Positions 23,186 to 24,044 of a stretch of DNA of 24,044 bases are shown here, one piece after another; the stretch's first letter is position 1, and every line of letters begins with the position of its first letter. The DNA comes from a bacterium (GTDB lineage Bacteria; Desulfobacterota; Binatia; UBA12015). Below the pieces are notes generated by a model. The model worked only from the letters and a program-made list of their open reading frames with translations, had not been told where the DNA came from and did no database searches. The translations under genes and the position numbers were made by a program. Where the stretch lies: NCBI GenBank assembly GCA_018970825.1, contig JAGWVP010000003.1:1-24044 (forward strand). Direction: 5' to 3'.

Positions 23186-24044
23186 ATGGCATCGCCCATG
23201 GTCGCGCGGGACACGGGCTGGTTCGCGAAGGCGCGCAGCGGGATCTTCGTCCACTGGAGCCACGCGAGCGTTCGGGGGATCGAGGTCTCCTGGCCGCTCG
23301 TCGGCGGGGCACCATGGTCGGACCGTCCGCAGTCGGTCCCGGCGGACGAGTACCACGCGACGGCCGGGGACTTCTCGCCGCGGCCCGGGGCCGCGCGCGA
23401 GTGGATGCGCGCCGCGCGACGGGCGCATGCGCGCTATGCCGTCCTGACGACGAAGCACCACGACGGCTTCGCGCTGTTTCCCTCCGCCGTCTCCGACTTC
23501 GGGATCGGGACCTTCCTCCGCGGCCGCGACCTGGTCGGCGAGTTCGTCGAGGCCGCGCGCGCCGAGGGCATCCGCCCGGGCCTCTACTTCTCCCTGCCGG
23601 ACTGGCATCACCCGGACTATCCCGCGTTCCGCGACGAGCACCGTCCCTACTCCTTCGGCCTTCGCCCGCGACCGGCGCCGGAGCAATGGGAGCGCTACCT
23701 CGCCTTCCTGTCCGCCCAGCTGCGGGAGATCCTGACCCGCTACGGCCGGATCGACCTGCTCTGGTTCGACGGCGGGTGGGAGCGCCGCGCCGACGAGTGG
23801 CGCTCCCCGGAGCTCGAGCGGATGATCCGCGAGCTGCAGCCGGACATCCTGCTGAACGATCGCCTGCCGGGCGTCGGCGACTACGACACGCCGGAGCAGC
23901 ACGTCCCGGACCGCGCCCCCGGCCGCCCCTGGGAAACCTGTCTCACGATGAACGAGACCTGGGGCTGGAACCCGGACGACCGGGCCTGGAAGTCGCCGCG
24001 CGACCTCGTGCACGCGCTGTGCGAGACGGCCTCGCGCGGCGGCA
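23186..24044 (+). CDS. GH29 alpha-L-fucosidase, N-terminal part (cut by window edge)
   Basis: The frame is open from the ATG at 23186 to the window end (286 codons), so only the catalytic barrel's first part is present. Residues 10-24 read TGWFAKARSGIFVHW, the GIF(I/V)HW start of GH29. TTKHHDGFALFPS (88-100) is the family's KHHDGF motif. RPGLYFSLPDWHHPDY gives the next barrel strand. IDLLWFDGGW (189-198) contains the probable nucleophile Asp195. The retaining enzyme removes terminal alpha-L-fucose from glycans. No signal peptide is visible, so it is probably cytoplasmic, unlike many family members. A second in-frame ATG at 23198 is equally plausible. It is divergent from EamA, which could carry the sugar, but that link is only positional. 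Confidence 0.9.
   Translation, partial: MASPMVARDTGWFAKARSGIFVHWSHASVRGIEVSWPLVGGAPWSDRPQSVPADEYHATAGDFSPRPGAAREWMRAARRAHARYAVLTTKHHDGFALFPSAVSDFGIGTFLRGRDLVGEFVEAARAEGIRPGLYFSLPDWHHPDYPAFRDEHRPYSFGLRPRPAPEQWERYLAFLSAQLREILTRYGRIDLLWFDGGWERRADEWRSPELERMIRELQPDILLNDRLPGVGDYDTPEQHVPDRAPGRPWETCLTMNETWGWNPDDRAWKSPRDLVHALCETASRGG

Overview
This is a G+C-rich bacterial chromosomal window with 15 protein-coding genes I can support, plus one weak candidate. Intergenic gaps are all under 300 bp. Codons end mostly in G or C, which leaves very long spurious open frames antisense to nearly every real gene; I left these out. The organism looks Gram-negative: there is an MltA murein transglycosylase with a lipobox, an HlyD-type periplasmic adaptor, an AsmA-like domain and a Tat-exported PhoD. 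The secreted protein at 19289-22117 carries a myxobacterial-type CGNxVVDPxEQC motif and mosaic cysteine repeats. I associate such proteins with deltaproteobacterial and neighbouring lineages (Myxococcota, Desulfobacterota, Candidatus Binatota). That placement is inference only.

Layout. The first 13 kb is read almost wholly from the minus strand. In transcription order it holds: a MoxR-type AAA+ ATPase, a VWA protein and a tandem-fused family III CoA-transferase (12963 to 7630); purM with a UUG start (7494 to 6382); an ECF-like sigma factor and a membrane protein joining an anti-sigma zinc finger to an AsmA-like domain (6105 to 3896); and an M20 peptidase, a class V aminotransferase and the MltA lipoprotein (3833 to 76). 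Stop/start overlaps (TGATG or GTGA) tie together sigma/AsmA, aminotransferase/mltA and VWA/CoA-transferase. A divergent region around 13.0 kb holds a clean palindrome. From there the plus strand carries a Tat-signal PhoD phosphatase closed by a 17-bp perfect hairpin. An ABC ATPase, FtsX-type permease and HlyD-type adaptor follow, overlapping each other, and form a complete inner-membrane MacAB-like exporter apart from an outer-membrane channel. Its last stop lies 1 nt from the stop of the convergent SGNH/cysteine-repeat gene. That gene follows an EamA transporter on the minus strand. A GH29 alpha-L-fucosidase begins divergently from EamA and is cut by the right window edge.

The most interesting system is the sigma factor translationally coupled to a one-polypeptide ZAS-type zinc finger, transmembrane helix and roughly 400-residue AsmA-like domain. 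It resembles an ECF/anti-sigma pair whose sensor is a lipid-transfer-like domain and so may monitor envelope lipids. Next are the 942-residue SGNH esterase-like protein with 11 interleaved cysteine repeats of two kinds, and the MoxR-VWA pair overlapping a double CoA-transferase.
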